A stretch of DNA of 64,000 bases from Paenibacillus sp. H1-7 (GCF_022354825.1 NZ_CP031168.1:6139501-6203500); one strand, 5' to 3'. Counted from the first letter of the stretch, positions 34,336 to 43,277 are shown. Program-made: numbers and translations. The notes: generated from the sequence alone by a model not told the origin.

Positions 34336-34663
34336 AATAAAAAAATCCTTCCGTCGCAAAGGACGAAAGGATTATCTTCCGTGGTACCACCTTTATTCCG
34401 CAAAAGTGCGTTGTTATCCCTGCTCCCCTCCGGTCCAAACCGGAAGGTGTGCGTTATAATGCAACGGCGCTATGCGGCACTCAACAGATAACGGCTGCAG
34501 CCGGCAATGTCTACGTGTATCCGCGTCATCGATACCTTGAACATTGCAACTCCGGGGCGACTTCGGTCAGTTACATCCTGCGGAATCTTTCAGCGAAACA
34601 ATTCCGCTCTCTGAAGGGTTGGCTGCCTACTATTCCCTTTCCAAGTTGTTAACATGTGTAATC
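34336..34663 (-). promoter_or_regulatory. T-box riboswitch of valS, GUC (Val) specifier
   Basis: Leader of about 330 bases. The 14-base T-box core TGGTACCACGGAAG is at about 34376-34390 (minus), just before the terminator stem AATCCTT/AAGGATT with seven Ts (34336-34373). Stem I carries AGAGAG, GCTGAAAG and the CGAAGTCGCCCCGGAGTTG region; GTC at 34559-34561 is in the specifier position and encodes Val. Uncharged tRNA-Val(GAC) would pair with it and with the T-box bulge to prevent termination. Confidence 0.92.
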
Positions 34664-34669
34664 ATTCCT

Positions 34670-34698
34670 ATGATAAACAACATTGCACGCAGAGTCAA
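34670..34698 (-). promoter_or_regulatory. SigA promoter of the valS T-box transcript
   Basis: TTGACT - 17 bases - TATCAT on the minus strand, directly upstream of the T-box. Confidence 0.7.
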
Positions 34699-34741
34699 TA
34701 CGATTGATGCCTAATAACAAGCTGATGTCCTCATTATAACC

Positions 34742-34786
34742 AAAAAACACCCCGATCAAACCCGGAAAACGGGCAGCTCGAGGTGT
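34742..34786 (-). terminator. Terminator after spoVID
   Basis: ACACC...GGTGT outer stem with an inner CCCG/CGGG hairpin and six Ts on the minus strand. Confidence 0.7.
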
Positions 34787-34825
34787 AGACGGCGTTTATT
34801 TTGCCGCTGAATAAACGCAGCAGCT

Positions 34826-35929
34826 TTATTTCGGTATATAGACGATCTGCCCTTCCGACAGGTCGCTTTCACCGAGACGGTTGAACAGCGCGATCTCACG
34901 CGGGTTCAAATCATAACGCTTCGCAATGGATTCGAGAGTCTCTTCCTTCTGTACGATGCACAGGCGCAGACGCTTGAATTCCTTCTGCTCATGCTTAGGT
35001 CCGCTCAGAAGCCTCTTCCACTCCAGCTTCTCGGACTTGTCGCTCTCCGGCGCCGGCTCAGCATCCTCCGGACGCGTCTCTACTTTGGAAGAGACTGCGC
35101 TTTGGAGCAAGGTGGTCAGTCCGATAGGCTTCGGAGACGTATCTTCGTTCTTTTTGCCAAACGCGATTTTCATCTCTTTCTTATCTTCGGCAGTCACGGT
35201 TTCAGACGCTTCAGCCTGGAAAGCCGATGTCTCGGCGGTACTGCTCGTCTCTGCTGCTTCTTCGGATTCATTCTCCGCTTCATCCGAAGCTGACTCCGAG
35301 GCGTTCACAGCAGCAAGCGAGCCGCTTTCCGCCGCTGTCCATGATTCGTGACGCTCCTCCGAAACATTCGGTTCAGCCGCTTCTGAATCCGGGAGAGGAT
35401 TGGCTGCGGCATAGGCCAAGGCTGGAGATGCCCATGGGTCTTTCGGTTGAAAGTTTGGCTCCGCCGCCGCAAACGTCACTTCTTCCGGAAGCTGCTGCTC
35501 TCTGTTTTCATGGACGAAAACAACCTCATCCTCCGCCTGCTGCCAGCTATCTCCGGCAAAAGAGGAAATGGCTTCCAGTCCGTTTAGTGATAAAACGCCG
35601 GTAATATTCAAACTTCTTGTGGAGAGCAGCTCCACATCGAAATTTTCAATCTCGACTGCAATATCCTCCATCCGGTGAACGCGATTCATGGGAAGCGTTA
35701 TTTCCACTGGAATGAGATGCTCCAACGTTCGGTTCGCTGCGTCCTGTTCGTCCACATACGTCCCGGATAAGAGCAAATTACCTCGTAACAATGCTTGTTC
35801 TCCGTAAGGGAGCACCTGGATGTGAGGTACGAGCTCCACGCCCTCCAATTCCTTGATCCCTGCCACGCCCTCCGACAAATGCACCCGCTCATAGATATCA
35901 AATCGTAATCCGCTTTGCTGTTCAGCCAA
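34826..35929 (-). CDS. spoVID: Stage VI sporulation protein D (SpoVID)-like, C-terminal LysM
   Basis: N-terminal beta-rich domain (about 1-130; LRFDIYERVHLSEGVAGI, VEITLPMNRV) typical of SpoVID/CotE-interacting proteins, a long Glu/Ala/Ser-rich linker (about 150-300) and a C-terminal LysM domain (about 318-366; CIVQKEETLESIAKRYDLN). SpoVID drives coat encasement and binds SafA in B. subtilis; a SafA homologue is in this window. 367 residues versus about 575 in B. subtilis, so the linker is shorter. The TTG at 35929 has GGGAGG eight bases upstream. Confidence 0.85.
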   Translation of the reverse strand: MAEQQSGLRFDIYERVHLSEGVAGIKELEGVELVPHIQVLPYGEQALLRGNLLLSGTYVDEQDAANRTLEHLIPVEITLPMNRVHRMEDIAVEIENFDVELLSTRSLNITGVLSLNGLEAISSFAGDSWQQAEDEVVFVHENREQQLPEEVTFAAAEPNFQPKDPWASPALAYAAANPLPDSEAAEPNVSEERHESWTAAESGSLAAVNASESASDEAENESEEAAETSSTAETSAFQAEASETVTAEDKKEMKIAFGKKNEDTSPKPIGLTTLLQSAVSSKVETRPEDAEPAPESDKSEKLEWKRLLSGPKHEQKEFKRLRLCIVQKEETLESIAKRYDLNPREIALFNRLGESDLSEGQIVYIPK

Positions 35930-36033
35930 TGTATTGCCCTCCCTTTCGTAAAACTAGTCTCGCAAACCGCATCGTGCAGATGGTCAGTTTCACTTGTCTA
36001 TAGAATTATATGGTTTGCGTGGGAGGAGCATGA

Positions 36034-36909
36034 CTATATTTTTTTCACAGCTTCATATAGGCTGGTCATATCGGCTGGCCAAGGACAGCCAATGTCCAGC
36101 TTCTCGCCTGTAAGCGGGTGATCCCAGAGCAGCCGTTCCCCGTGTAATGCCTGCCGGCCGATAAGCTCCCGCTTTCCGCCGTACAGCGCATCGCCCCAAA
36201 TCGGAGCACCGAGATGGCTCAGGTGGACCCGGATCTGGTGCGTCCGCCCCGTTTCCAGCCGAAGTGCGACGAGAGCTGCATCCCGCCATTGCTCCAAGAC
36301 CTCATAATGCGTAACCGCCCTCTCCCCGGTCGGCGACACCCGCCTTCTTGATGCATGATGCCGATCCCGGCCGATAGGAGCGTCGATGGTACCGGCTTTC
36401 GACGGAAGACGCCCTTGTACGATAGCCGCATAGCGCCGATCGATCCTCTTCTCTCTCATCGCTTCGTCCAGTACAAGCTGCGGCCATTCATACTTCGCGT
36501 ACAGCACGGGGCCGGTCGTATCCTCATCCAGACGATGAATGTGCCGGACCTTGCACTGCTGCCCGCTGGCTTCGTAATATGCAGCCACCGCATCCGACAG
36601 CGTGGGCTCTTTACTAGGGCCTCCCCCTTCGCCGTGCACCTTCATCCCTGCCGGCTTGTGGACAACGAGACAAAAATCATCCTCATACAGCACTTCTACA
36701 GGCATCCAATTCGACATATAGTGTAGCGGTTCATTAGGAAATAAGCGCAGCCGCACCCGGACGCTTTTTATGGAAAATCCGCCGGTTTTGATCAAAGCTC
36801 CGATATATTTGTCCGAAAGGCGAAGGTACCGCTTAATCTCGTACTCCGATTCGAGCGGTTGCGGAAGTCTCAATTCCAGCCATTCCCCTTTTCTCTGCCA
36901 AGGAATCAT
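36034..36909 (-). CDS. RluA-family pseudouridine synthase
   Basis: 291 residues. Catalytic motif RHIHRLDEDTTG with Asp128; LETGRTHQIRVHLSHLG and GDALYGG in the C-terminal part. It isomerises uridine in rRNA or tRNA; the site cannot be deduced. An S4 domain is not evident at the N-terminus, which has only a short S4-like stub (IKRYLRLSDKYIGALIKTGG). Lies 105 bases from spoVID, in the place of B. subtilis ysxE. Confidence 0.92.
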   Translation of the reverse strand: MIPWQRKGEWLELRLPQPLESEYEIKRYLRLSDKYIGALIKTGGFSIKSVRVRLRLFPNEPLHYMSNWMPVEVLYEDDFCLVVHKPAGMKVHGEGGGPSKEPTLSDAVAAYYEASGQQCKVRHIHRLDEDTTGPVLYAKYEWPQLVLDEAMREKRIDRRYAAIVQGRLPSKAGTIDAPIGRDRHHASRRRVSPTGERAVTHYEVLEQWRDAALVALRLETGRTHQIRVHLSHLGAPIWGDALYGGKRELIGRQALHGERLLWDHPLTGEKLDIGCPWPADMTSLYEAVKKI

Positions 36910-37150
36910 TGCGTATATGCCCCTTCTCCAACTTGCGTTTTTGCATTGCTCTCAATTGTAGCAAAATGTCCGTGCAAGCTCAAAGTTTATAAGACTTTCA
37001 GCCCGTTCTGTTGCTATCCAATCGATAGAGAGTATGGTAGAATAATAGAGTTATGTCCAGGTTCTAATTGCCCGACAAATCGAGATGGCATGGGAACGTG
37101 CACTGTTGCAAACGTGAATGCTTTTTATTTTTATAACAGGAGTGAACCAA
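36910..37150. other. Divergent promoter region between the RluA-like and NAGPA-type genes
   Basis: About 240 bases. On the plus strand TGGTAGAAT near 37034-37042 is an extended -10 candidate for the downstream gene, and AGGAGTG at about 37138-37144 is its ribosome site. Nothing else recognisable. Confidence 0.4.
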
Positions 37151-38779
37151 GTGAGCACTGCCGTACAATGGTTCGAGTCGACCGCACAGCAGCTCCGCAA
37201 TTGGAGCTTGCTTAAGAAGTTATTAATGATGATCGCACTTCTTACTTTTCTAACATCGAGCTTTTTGTTTCTGACCGGCCCCGGAACGGAAATTCGCATT
37301 TGGATGGCCCAAACGGTTATCATTACGCAGCATCGGGATTGGGCATGGATGTTCGTCGGTCCGGAAAAAAGGGACGATCTGGTAAGGCAGCTCCATGCAA
37401 ACGTGGAAGAGAATGCTCTCGAGAAACAAAATATGAATCTTATCAAGCCTGTCGCCACCCGCAAGAACAGATCGATCGATGAGCTGATCAAAGTCGAGGA
37501 CATCTCCGGCAAGCTGTGGAAAGGCAAACGGATGTATGTATTCGATCCGAAGTCGATTCGCATTATGACTCCCGAAAAGTCCGGCGAAGGAGAGCGCATC
37601 AGCTCCATGGTCAAAAGAACCGGCGCTGTTGCCGGTGTCAATGCGGGAGGATTCACCGATCCGGAGGGGCTCGGCAACGGCTTTGCCGCCATCGGCGCCA
37701 TTATTTCCGGCGGGGACATCATCTTCACGGACCAAGACGGCAGCGTTAAGCAGCATATCGTCGGCTTTACCAAAGACGGAACTCTCGTAATCGGTAAATA
37801 TGATATGTTTGAATTGGAAGAAATGGGAATTTCCGAGGCTGCATCCTTCTATCCGCGCGTTATCGCCAACGGAAAGCCGCTTCCTATCAACGACAATAGC
37901 CGCGCTCCACGGACGGCGGTTGGCCAAAAGGCCGACGGTACGGTCATTTTTATCGTCGTAGACGGAAGACAGGTGCACAGCGTAGGCGCAACGTTAAAAG
38001 AAATTCAGGATATGTTCCTGGAAGATGATGTAGTCAATGCCGGCTTCCTGGATGGCGGCGCCTCCTCGGAGCTGGTTGTGAACGGCGAAGTCGTCACCAA
38101 GCCGTCCAGCCGATACGGCGAACGCCGATTGCCGTCCGCTTTTCTCGTGTATGACGATCCGGATAGCGCGGTCGCCAACCGGGTATGGGACGGTGTAGAC
38201 AAGATTGATGCCGGCGGCTCTTACGACCACCCTGATTTCCTGAGAGAGCAGGCTGAGCTAAAGGCGAAGCAGAAAAACAATCCGACGCCTACGTCGACAC
38301 CTACACCAACGCCGCCACCGAAAAAGACGGATACCGGAACGAACGGTTCCAAGGGAACAACCGGCAGCAATGATTCCGATACGAAAGAGTCATCGGATAA
38401 GGGATCGACACCGAAGCCGACCCCAACACCTACACCTACCCCGACGCCGGGGCACAACAATGGTTCGGGCAACAGTACGCCGGATCCGAATAAGCCTTCG
38501 ACGGGCGGTAACACAACCGGCAATGAAGGTACAGCAACGCCGACGCCGAAACCGACACCTACGCCTACACCGACTCCTTCTGCGACCCCGACCCCTAAGC
38601 CGGGTAACGAACCGCAGAACGGGAACAACGGTACCTCCCAGCCGCCGAAAGCCAACAACGGAGGCTCAGCCGGAGCGCCTGGTGTATCAGGAAACACTCC
38701 TGATGCACCAGGAACTCCGACTCCAAAGCCGACGCCAACCCCTGCAGCAGGAAGCGGTACCGGCGGCCAGCAGCAATAG
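37151..38779 (+). CDS. Phosphodiester glycosidase (NAGPA) domain membrane protein with PT-rich tail
   Basis: One N-terminal membrane helix (LMMIALLTFLTSSFLFL, about 24-42), an extracellular NAGPA domain (about 140-350; AGVNAGGFTDPEGLG, APRTAVGQKADGTVIFIVVD, VVNAGFLDGGASSELVVNGE) and a 170-residue tail of Pro-Thr dipeptides interrupted by Gly/Asn-rich stretches. NAGPA-type proteins in bacteria are linked to exopolysaccharide or wall-glycan phosphodiester turnover; the substrate is unknown. The PT tail looks like a wall-spanning or glycosylated linker without an LPXTG motif. The GTG at 37151 has AGGAG eight bases upstream. Confidence 0.85.
   Translation: MSTAVQWFESTAQQLRNWSLLKKLLMMIALLTFLTSSFLFLTGPGTEIRIWMAQTVIITQHRDWAWMFVGPEKRDDLVRQLHANVEENALEKQNMNLIKPVATRKNRSIDELIKVEDISGKLWKGKRMYVFDPKSIRIMTPEKSGEGERISSMVKRTGAVAGVNAGGFTDPEGLGNGFAAIGAIISGGDIIFTDQDGSVKQHIVGFTKDGTLVIGKYDMFELEEMGISEAASFYPRVIANGKPLPINDNSRAPRTAVGQKADGTVIFIVVDGRQVHSVGATLKEIQDMFLEDDVVNAGFLDGGASSELVVNGEVVTKPSSRYGERRLPSAFLVYDDPDSAVANRVWDGVDKIDAGGSYDHPDFLREQAELKAKQKNNPTPTSTPTPTPPPKKTDTGTNGSKGTTGSNDSDTKESSDKGSTPKPTPTPTPTPTPGHNNGSGNSTPDPNKPSTGGNTTGNEGTATPTPKPTPTPTPTPSATPTPKPGNEPQNGNNGTSQPPKANNGGSAGAPGVSGNTPDAPGTPTPKPTPTPAAGSGTGGQQQ
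38260..38760 (+). repeat. Pro-Thr coding repeats in the NAGPA-type protein
   Basis: Four blocks of PTPTP-type dipeptide repeats (about 38281-38320, 38411-38450, 38541-38605, 38716-38750) alternate with Gly/Asn/Ser-rich spacers. Codons vary (CCG, CCA, CCT with ACG, ACA, ACC), so the repeats are kept at protein level. Confidence 0.8.
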
Positions 38780-38837
38780 ATTCTCTTGAATACCGTCGTC
38801 TAACAAACCAAGTCGACCAGGCGGTACATAGGTAAGC

Positions 38838-38870
38838 GTCGCCCCTCTCACCGAGGGGCGTTTTCTTTTG
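38838..38870 (+). terminator. Terminator after the NAGPA-type gene
   Basis: CGCCCCTC tcacc GAGGGGCG followed by TTTTCTTTT on the plus strand. Confidence 0.9.
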
Positions 38871-38883
38871 CCAGAGCAGCCTT

Positions 38884-38933
38884 TAAACAAAGAGAGGCAG
38901 ATGCCCGCATGCAGCGAACATCCGCCTCTCTAT
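38884..38933 (-). terminator. Terminator after hemL
   Basis: AGAGAGGCGGATG pairs with CATCTGCCTCTCT on the minus strand, followed by TTTGTTT. Confidence 0.8.
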
Positions 38934-38941
38934 TTTATAGG

Positions 38942-40240
38942 CTACAGCCTTTTCAACGCTTCGTAGTGCGCAGCAATGGTAGCTTCAATATCCTCGTCGG
39001 TATGTGCCGTTGATACGAACATACCCTCGAATTGGGATGGGGCGATGCTTACGCCCAAATCGAGCAAGGAGCCGAAGTAACGGTTGAAGCGTCCCAGATC
39101 GGACGTCTTGGCCGTTTCATAATTGATAACTTGCTGATCCGTAAAGAACGGACAAATCATCGAACCGACCCGGTTGATCGTGCTGGCGATGCCTAATTCA
39201 CGGGCATTCGCCGTGAAGCCTTCTTCCAGACGAGCCGCTTTCCGTTCCAGCTCTTCATATACGCCCGGCTGTCCCAAAAGCTGAAGCGTCGTGTATCCCG
39301 CAGCCATAGCCAGCGGGTTGCCCGACAAGGTGCCGGCTTGGTAAATCGGGCCGCTCGGAGCCATGTGCTCCATGATAACCCGCTTACCGCCGTAGGCGCC
39401 TACCGGCAATCCTCCGCCAATGATTTTGCCTAAACAGGTAAGGTCCGGATCAATGCCGTACAGCCCCTGCGCGCTGTGCAATCCGACCCGGAAGCCGGTC
39501 ATAACCTCGTCAAATATGAGCAAGCTGCCGTAACGGGTCGTTACATCACGCAAGCCCTGCAAGAAACCGGGAAGCGGCGGCACGACACCCATGTTGCCGC
39601 CTATAGGCTCCACGATGATTGCGGCGATTTCTTCGCCGAATTTTTCAAATGCCAGCTTAACCGATTCAAAATCGTTGTAAGGCACAGTGATCGTGTTAAC
39701 CGCTACGCTCTCGGGTACTCCCGGACTGTCGGGAAGCCCCAACGTCGCAACGCCGGAACCGGCCTTGATCAGCAGCGAATCCGCGTGCCCATGATAGCAG
39801 CCTTCGAACTTCAATATTTTTTGTCTCTTCGTATAGCCCCTTGCCAGCCGCAGAGCACTCATGGTCGCTTCCGTACCGGAATTCACCATACGTACCATTT
39901 CAATGGAGGGAACACGCTCGATGACGAGCTTCGCCATCTTCGTTTCCAGTAACGTCGGAGCCCCATAGCTGGATCCGCTCTCCGCCGTCTTCTTAATGGC
40001 CTCCACGACGTCAGGATGGGAATGTCCGACGATCAAGGGACCCCAGGAGCCGATATAATCAATGAACTCATTCCCGTCGATATCGTAGACCCGGGAGCCT
40101 GATCCCCGTTCCATAAACAGCGGTGTCAGTCCCACGGATTTAAAAGCGCGTACCGGACTGTTCACCCCTCCAGGTATGACTTCTTTCGCCTCGGCAAAAG
40201 CTTCGGCAGACCGTTCGTCCGCACGTTTGCGCAAGCTCAT
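38942..40240 (-). CDS. hemL: Glutamate-1-semialdehyde 2,1-aminomutase
   Basis: PLP enzyme that makes 5-aminolevulinate from glutamate-1-semialdehyde, the second step of the C5 heme pathway begun by HemA. Motifs: GGVNSPVRAF, GSSYGAPT, NSGTEATMSALRLARG, FDEVMTGFRVG and the PLP lysine in LTCLGKIIGGGLPVGAYGGK. 432 residues. The ATG at 40240 follows AAAGGATGG; the longer frame is not conserved. It is separated from hemB by the hemE-hemH unit and the Crp-like gene rather than lying directly after hemB as in B. subtilis. Confidence 0.97.
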   Translation of the reverse strand: MSLRKRADERSAEAFAEAKEVIPGGVNSPVRAFKSVGLTPLFMERGSGSRVYDIDGNEFIDYIGSWGPLIVGHSHPDVVEAIKKTAESGSSYGAPTLLETKMAKLVIERVPSIEMVRMVNSGTEATMSALRLARGYTKRQKILKFEGCYHGHADSLLIKAGSGVATLGLPDSPGVPESVAVNTITVPYNDFESVKLAFEKFGEEIAAIIVEPIGGNMGVVPPLPGFLQGLRDVTTRYGSLLIFDEVMTGFRVGLHSAQGLYGIDPDLTCLGKIIGGGLPVGAYGGKRVIMEHMAPSGPIYQAGTLSGNPLAMAAGYTTLQLLGQPGVYEELERKAARLEEGFTANARELGIASTINRVGSMICPFFTDQQVINYETAKTSDLGRFNRYFGSLLDLGVSIAPSQFEGMFVSTAHTDEDIEATIAAHYEALKRL

Positions 40241-40269
40241 TTCGCAACCATCCTTTACCATAATATGAC

Positions 40270-40299
40270 TTGTAAAACCTCTACTCAGCAAGATATAAT
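40270..40299 (+). promoter_or_regulatory. Promoter of the Crp/Fnr-family gene
   Basis: TTGTAA - 18 bases - TATAAT on the plus strand, 45 bases before the ATG, overlapping the upstream region of divergent hemL. Confidence 0.55.
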
Positions 40300-40343
40300 A
40301 TTCGGGACCACGGACCTATCATCCTTCAAAGCGAGGAAACTTT

Positions 40344-41006
40344 ATGATCGAACTCTTACATACGGTACCGCTATTCTCTAGATTGAACATGAATCAGCTA
40401 GAGTCGATATCTGGCATTTGCACCAAAAAGTCGTTTAAAACAGGAACCGTTCTATTTCACGAAAAAGAGCTCGGCTCGGTGTTTTATATTGTACATAGCG
40501 GGTCCGTCAAAATTTATACCGCAGGCTCAACCGGAGAAGAAAAGATCCTTTCCTTAATGAAGCCCGGAGACAGCTTCGGAGAATTGTCCCTTATCGACGG
40601 CAAGCCTCGTTCCGCAACCGCCAGGACGCTGGAAGACAGCGTGCTGATATCGATATCGGGGCAGGACTTCATTACGCTGTTAAAGACTCATTTTGACATT
40701 TCGCTAGGTATCATGCAGGAGCTGAGCACCCGGCTGAGAGAATCGAACCAGCATGTTCACGATCTTACCTTTCTGGATGCGAGAAGCAGAGTCATTCGAA
40801 GCCTGATAACGCTGGCCAATAAAAACGGCATCCGCACCGGCAGCACCATCACGATCAAAATGACCTTGAACTATGATGAAGTGTCTCAAATGGCCGGTGT
40901 TCAGAAGCCGATACTTATCCAAGTGATTCGCGAGCTCCAAGAAAAACAAATCATTACGATGCCGGGTCATGAAATGAAGCTGGATTTAGCCAAATTAAGA
41001 GCCTAA
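40344..41006 (+). CDS. Crp/Fnr-family transcriptional regulator
   Basis: 220 residues. N-terminal cyclic-nucleotide-type beta-roll (about 20-120; GTVLFHEKELGSVFYIVHSG, PGDSFGELSLIDGKPRSATA, which retains the GE-x(6-8)-RSA signature of cAMP-type pockets) and a C-terminal winged helix (LNYDEVSQMAGVQKPILIQV). It lacks an N-terminal cysteine cluster for an Fe-S centre; the single Cys near residue 27 is not enough. The ligand is unknown. It is divergent from hemL and between heme genes, so local regulation is possible but unproven. Confidence 0.88.
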   Translation: MIELLHTVPLFSRLNMNQLESISGICTKKSFKTGTVLFHEKELGSVFYIVHSGSVKIYTAGSTGEEKILSLMKPGDSFGELSLIDGKPRSATARTLEDSVLISISGQDFITLLKTHFDISLGIMQELSTRLRESNQHVHDLTFLDARSRVIRSLITLANKNGIRTGSTITIKMTLNYDEVSQMAGVQKPILIQVIRELQEKQIITMPGHEMKLDLAKLRA

Positions 41007-41039
41007 TCCCTCCATTACCGGCTTCATGAAATGAAAGTC

Positions 41040-41087
41040 AAGCTGCCCTGCCGGTCCTTCTCATCGAACGGATTGGCAAGGCAGCTT
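41040..41087. terminator. Bidirectional hairpin between the Crp-like gene and hemH
   Basis: AAGCTGCC...GGCAGCTT with an inner TGCC/GGCA and GGTCC/GGATT stem lies between convergent genes. T-rich tails are weak on both strands. Confidence 0.5.
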
Positions 41088-41093
41088 CCTCTA

Positions 41094-42035
41094 TTACTGC
41101 TTATTCCCGCAAAGCTCATAGACTACATCGCTTAACGTTTCCATATACAGCGGATCGGTATTAAGAGACGGTGTTCGCTCCAAATGCATTCCCAGCTCCG
41201 CCGCTACCTTCTTCGCCTCGATATCCAGATCGTAGAGCACTTCCAAATGATCGGAAACGAACCCGATCGGACAAACCAGCACATGCTTTACCTGTTCCTC
41301 CGTGCTTAACGACTGAAGCACATCCAAAATGTCAGGTCCGAGCCACGGCATCGCCGTCTGACCTGCGCTCTGCCATCCGAACTGCCAGTTGACGATCCCG
41401 GTTTTTTCCGCAACCGCCTTGGAGGTAGCCATGAGCTGATCCGGATAAGGATCTCTCATTTCCAATATTTTTTCCGGCAGGCTGTGGGCCGTGAACAGTA
41501 CGCGAACATCGTCCTTCGGTGTATCGCCGAACCGCTTCAACGTTTCCGTAACCCGGCTGGATAATGCTTCGATCAGCTGAGGATGGAGATGATAGCTCTT
41601 CACAAAGCGGATATCGATGCCTCCGAGCTCCTCGGCTTTGTCCTGTGCACGCTTGATATATCCGCCAACGCTCATAATCGAATAGTGAGGCGCCAGCACG
41701 ACGCCGACAGCCTGTTGAATGCCGTCCTTGACCATTTGCTCCACTCCGTCCTCGATGAACGGAGAAGCGTGCTTCAATCCCTGATAGCATACGAACGTAT
41801 AGTCCGGATGGCTCTCATTCAGCTTGTCTTCCAATGCCTGGACTTGCTTGTTCGTATTTTCTCTCAGCGGGAAGAAGCCGCCCACAATAGCGTCATAACG
41901 GTCCGTCAGCTCCTTCAGCTGTTCGGGGCTTGGCGGATTTCCGCGGCGGATATGCGTATAATAGGCCTCAACCTGATCCAGACTTTCCGGTGTTCCATAG
42001 GACATGACGAGGACGCCGATTCGCTGTTTTGTCAT
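41094..42035 (-). CDS. hemH: Ferrochelatase (coproporphyrin III type)
   Basis: 313 residues. Motifs: VLVMSYGTPESLDQVEAYYTH-type N-terminus, YQGLKHASPFIEDGV, LAPHYSIMSVGGY, FTAHSLPEKI with the metal-binding His, and CPIGFVSDHLEVLYDLDIEA with the catalytic Glu. Gram-positive enzymes of this type insert iron into coproporphyrin III. ATG at 42035, one base after the hemE stop. hemY/cgoX and hemQ/chdC are not in the window. Confidence 0.96.
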   Translation of the reverse strand: MTKQRIGVLVMSYGTPESLDQVEAYYTHIRRGNPPSPEQLKELTDRYDAIVGGFFPLRENTNKQVQALEDKLNESHPDYTFVCYQGLKHASPFIEDGVEQMVKDGIQQAVGVVLAPHYSIMSVGGYIKRAQDKAEELGGIDIRFVKSYHLHPQLIEALSSRVTETLKRFGDTPKDDVRVLFTAHSLPEKILEMRDPYPDQLMATSKAVAEKTGIVNWQFGWQSAGQTAMPWLGPDILDVLQSLSTEEQVKHVLVCPIGFVSDHLEVLYDLDIEAKKVAAELGMHLERTPSLNTDPLYMETLSDVVYELCGNKQ

Positions 42036-42036
42036 T

Positions 42037-43107
42037 TTAGACACCACTTCCTAGTCTTTGTTGGGCTATGGCTTCTTTCGAGTATGCATGGATGAACTCG
42101 GTCAATTCACGCAGCTTATCGATGGACGCTTCCGGGAACACGCCGTGTCCCAGATTGAATATATAGCCCGGCTGTTGAATTCCTTGATCGATGATGGCTT
42201 TAGCCTGCTCCTGAATAAGCGACATCGGCCCGGTCAGCACGGTAGGATCCAAATTCCCTTGAATCGCAAAGCGCGACCCGACTCTTTTGCGCCCTTCCGT
42301 TATAGGCACGCGCCAGTCCAAACCGATAACATCCGCTTCGATACCGGACAAATGAGGCAGCAGCTCTCCTGAGCTAACGCCAGGGAAGTAAATTTTCGGC
42401 TGATCCAGATGGTTCAGCTCGGCAAAAATTCTTGTAATCGTAGGCAGCACATACATTTGAAAATCTCTTGGGGACAACGCTCCCACCCAGCTGTCGAACA
42501 GCTGAACCGCCTTCGCGCCCGCTGCGATCTGCGCCTTCAAATACGTGATGATCATATCGCCAAGCTTATCCATCAGCTGGAACCATACATCAGGGTTTCC
42601 GTACATTAGAGCTTTCGTATGTAAATAATCTTTCGATTTGGACGGTCTTCCTTCAACCAGATAGCTGGCAATGGTAAAAGGCGCTCCCGCAAAGGTGATC
42701 AGCGGAACTTTCAGCTCGGCGACCAAAATTTCAATCGTTTTAATAATATGGGATAAATCCTGCTCGACCTGAATCGGGCGAAGTCTGGCTACATCAGCAG
42801 CCGTTCGGATCGGATTGTGGATAACCGGACCTACGTCCTTGACGATATCAAAATCGACCCCGATGGAAGCAACCGGATTCATAATGTCGGAATACAAAAT
42901 CGCTGCATCCACGCCCAGCTTCTTCACCGGCATCATCGTAACTTCCGCTGCGAGCTCAGGCTGCTTGCAAATTTCGAGCAAGCTGTATTTCTCTTTGATT
43001 TTGCGATAATCCGGATCGGAACGACCCGCCTGGCGCATATACCAGACCGGCAGCGTATCCACATCTTGTTTTTTACACGCTCTAAGGAATGCATCGTTAT
43101 AGCTCAT
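42037..43107 (-). CDS. hemE: Uroporphyrinogen decarboxylase
   Basis: Decarboxylates uroporphyrinogen III to coproporphyrinogen III. Signature PVWYMRQAGRSDPDYRKIK at about residues 20-40 and the GxxxG-type PLITFAGAPFTIASYLVEG; catalytic Asp in ILYSDIMNP. 356 residues. The ATG at 43107 follows GAGG; the open frame to 43149 is not conserved. Own promoter at 43148-43176, so hemE-hemH form a separate unit. Confidence 0.97.
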   Translation of the reverse strand: MSYNDAFLRACKKQDVDTLPVWYMRQAGRSDPDYRKIKEKYSLLEICKQPELAAEVTMMPVKKLGVDAAILYSDIMNPVASIGVDFDIVKDVGPVIHNPIRTAADVARLRPIQVEQDLSHIIKTIEILVAELKVPLITFAGAPFTIASYLVEGRPSKSKDYLHTKALMYGNPDVWFQLMDKLGDMIITYLKAQIAAGAKAVQLFDSWVGALSPRDFQMYVLPTITRIFAELNHLDQPKIYFPGVSSGELLPHLSGIEADVIGLDWRVPITEGRKRVGSRFAIQGNLDPTVLTGPMSLIQEQAKAIIDQGIQQPGYIFNLGHGVFPEASIDKLRELTEFIHAYSKEAIAQQRLGSGV

Positions 43108-43147
43108 TGAATTAACCTCATTTCCGTAAGTCCTATGATCTACTAAC

Positions 43148-43176
43148 ATTATGCCCTATTTGGCATTGTCTAACAA
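43148..43176 (-). promoter_or_regulatory. SigA promoter of hemE-hemH
   Basis: TTGTTA - 17 bases - CATAAT on the minus strand, about 40 bases before the hemE ATG and downstream of the hemB terminator. Confidence 0.5.
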
Positions 43177-43229
43177 CTGATTGCCCGTCGCAGAATCCGA
43201 CAAAAGTATGACAAGAGCGGTCTCCACCC

Positions 43230-43277
43230 GAAAAAAAGGAGCTCTTCGTCCAACCGCAGTCAGCAAGAAAAGCTCCA
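43230..43277 (-). terminator. Terminator after hemB
   Basis: GGAGCT...AGCTCC stem on the minus strand followed by seven Ts ends the hemA-...-hemB transcript. Confidence 0.65.

Noticed and set aside
38260..38760. Short spaced repeats that could be mistaken for a CRISPR array
   Set aside because: The repeats are in frame within the NAGPA-type gene and encode Pro-Thr dipeptides of variable length, without uniform spacers.
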